Below are positions 63,184 through 64,000 of a stretch of DNA of 64,000 bases, one piece after another. The stretch comes from Polynucleobacter sp. 31A-FELB. GTDB taxonomy: Bacteria; Pseudomonadota; Gammaproteobacteria; Burkholderiales; Burkholderiaceae. Location of the stretch: contig NZ_JACVOO010000004.1 in assembly GCF_018882405.1 (NCBI RefSeq), positions 62,001 to 126,000 on the forward strand. Direction: 5' to 3'. Each line of letters begins with the position of its first letter. The first letter of the stretch is position 1. The notes under the pieces are model-generated. The model searched no databases. It was not told the origin of the DNA and saw nothing but the letters and a program-made list of their open reading frames with translations. A program made the position numbers and the translations under genes.

Positions 63184-64000
63184 CTAAGCAATGGCCTCTC
63201 GAATCATTCCGGCTGCAACAGTATGGTTTGTGGCTTCATCAATGAGGATAAATGCACCAGTGCGTTGAGATTGATTAAACAAGTCAGCAACAATAGGTTT
63301 TTGCAGCACAAAGGATACGCGACCGATTTCATTTGCTTTTAGTGGATGGGTTTCTAGTGCACGAGAAAGTGTTTGTACATCTAGCACCTGCTCAATTACT
63401 TTTACCTTGGCGCCAATCGTATTGGTAGTGTGACGCAAAGCATACTTCCGACTTAAGGAGAGTGGTTCGGTATCAAGCCAGCAAAGATCAGCAGAGATCT
63501 GCTTGCTGAGTGTTGGTGGATTGCTATCTTCAGCGCTGATAAACAAGCAACCTCTAGAAACATCGATATCTTCAGCCAGGCTAATCGCTGCGGATTCACC
63601 CGTTTGAGCGGACTCCACCTCATTGCTAGTATGTTCACGATTTGAGCGATTACCTAAGTAGATCTTAGAAACAGTTGCCTCGCGATTCTCGGGTAGAACT
63701 TTAATCTTTTGACCCACTCGAATACTGCCGGACTCAATTTGACCTAGGTAGCCGCGGAAGTCATCGGAAGCGCTGCCATCCTGACGGGCAACATATTGCA
63801 CTGGAAAACGTAATCCAGTTTTTTCTGATTGAGGGCTGGTATCCAGGCTCTCAAGCCACTGAACTAATGTAGGGCCCTTGTACCAAGGCGTATCTTTGCT
63901 AGGCGTGACAACGTTGGCGCCGAGTAGAGCAGACATCGGAATCAAAGTAGGTTCAGACAAGCCAATTTTTTTGCACAAGTCTTGAATTGCTATTTTGATA
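63184..64000 (-). CDS. cysN: Sulfate adenylyltransferase subunit 1 (CysN), 3' part
   Basis: Only the C-terminal 271 or so codons are present; the 5' end lies beyond the window. The frame stays open through base 64000. The part covers the end of the GTPase domain (IPMSALLGANVV) and the EF-Tu-like beta barrels, with RFPVQYVARQ and FRGYLGQIESGSIRVGQKI, and ends MIREAIA. CysN is the GTPase partner of CysD in ATP sulfurylase. No CysC kinase domain is fused at the C-terminus. Confidence 0.92.
   Translation of the reverse strand, partial: IKIAIQDLCKKIGLSEPTLIPMSALLGANVVTPSKDTPWYKGPTLVQWLESLDTSPQSEKTGLRFPVQYVARQDGSASDDFRGYLGQIESGSIRVGQKIKVLPENREATVSKIYLGNRSNREHTSNEVESAQTGESAAISLAEDIDVSRGCLFISAEDSNPPTLSKQISADLCWLDTEPLSLSRKYALRHTTNTIGAKVKVIEQVLDVQTLSRALETHPLKANEIGRVSFVLQKPIVADLFNQSQRTGAFILIDEATNHTVAAGMIREAIA

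Overview
The window looks like a chromosomal segment of a free-living betaproteobacterium of the Burkholderiaceae, most like Polynucleobacter. The reasons are the modest G+C content, the very tight gene packing, the block order fabG-acpP-fabF-mucD-lepA-lepB-rnc-era-recO-pdxJ-acpS-nagZ, the earP-efp / uvrC-pgsA block, the rpsF-priB-rpsR-rplI-dnaB block, and the iscR-iscS-iscU-iscA-hscB-hscA-fdx operon. This assignment rests on gene order and protein character, not on a database search. I see no insertion sequence, prophage, integrase, CRISPR array, rRNA or plasmid gene. No stretch longer than 300 bases lacks a gene; the longest gaps are 45057-45325, 61919-62184 and 25398-25632. Layout: 1-10.7 kb (+) holds fatty-acid synthesis (fabG end, acpP, fabF), a periplasmic Do protease, translation factor LepA, signal peptidase, RNase III, Era, RecO, PdxJ, AcpS and NagZ. 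10.7-13.5 kb (-) holds a GNAT acetyltransferase, EF-P and its rhamnosyltransferase EarP. 13.5-16.9 kb (+) holds uvrC, pgsA, tRNA-Gly, tRNA-Cys and a lipoprotein. LexA (-) with an SOS box and an asparaginase (+) diverge at 17.7 kb. 18.9-21.9 kb (+) is the ribosomal/primosomal operon plus dnaB. 22-26 kb (-) holds a small periplasmic repeat protein, an MscS channel, an NlpC/P60 lipoprotein, a PIN-PhoH protein and a peroxiredoxin. 26.1-33.3 kb (-) is a complete-looking L-Ara4N lipid A modification operon (arnT, arnB, arnC, split arnA, arnD) led by an Mth938-type gene. 33.4-39.4 kb (+) is alaA-hom-thrC followed by moeA-moaD-moaE. 39.4-41.1 kb has small genes (AlkB-like, Cys-rich 58-aa protein, DUF2244, GIY-YIG). 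41.2-47.2 kb (+) has clpB with a heat-shock promoter, an MFS carrier, isocitrate lyase and a HIT protein. 47.2-52.4 kb (-) has DUF4239, DUF1841, nth, an RnfB-like ferredoxin, an intracellular PHB depolymerase and an aromatic aminotransferase. uvrB (+) diverges from the last, followed by the isc operon to 60.2 kb. The end holds a Rap1a-like and a DUF3300 exported protein (-), a YeiH-type carrier (+) and the 3' part of cysN (-). Functionally the window is mostly housekeeping. Three themes stand out: nucleotide-excision repair and SOS control (uvrC, uvrB, lexA), envelope remodelling (arn operon, NagZ, NlpC, MscS, MucD), and Fe-S assembly with its clients (isc, nth, RsxB-like protein, IscR). The most interesting unexplained signals are non-coding: a structured leader with an intrinsic terminator directly in front of phoH, a compact hairpin-terminator RNA in front of the YeiH gene, a lexA promoter whose -10 lies in the SOS box and predicts a leaderless mRNA, head-to-head start codons of earP and uvrC, and four 10-bp phased repeats between tyrB and uvrB.
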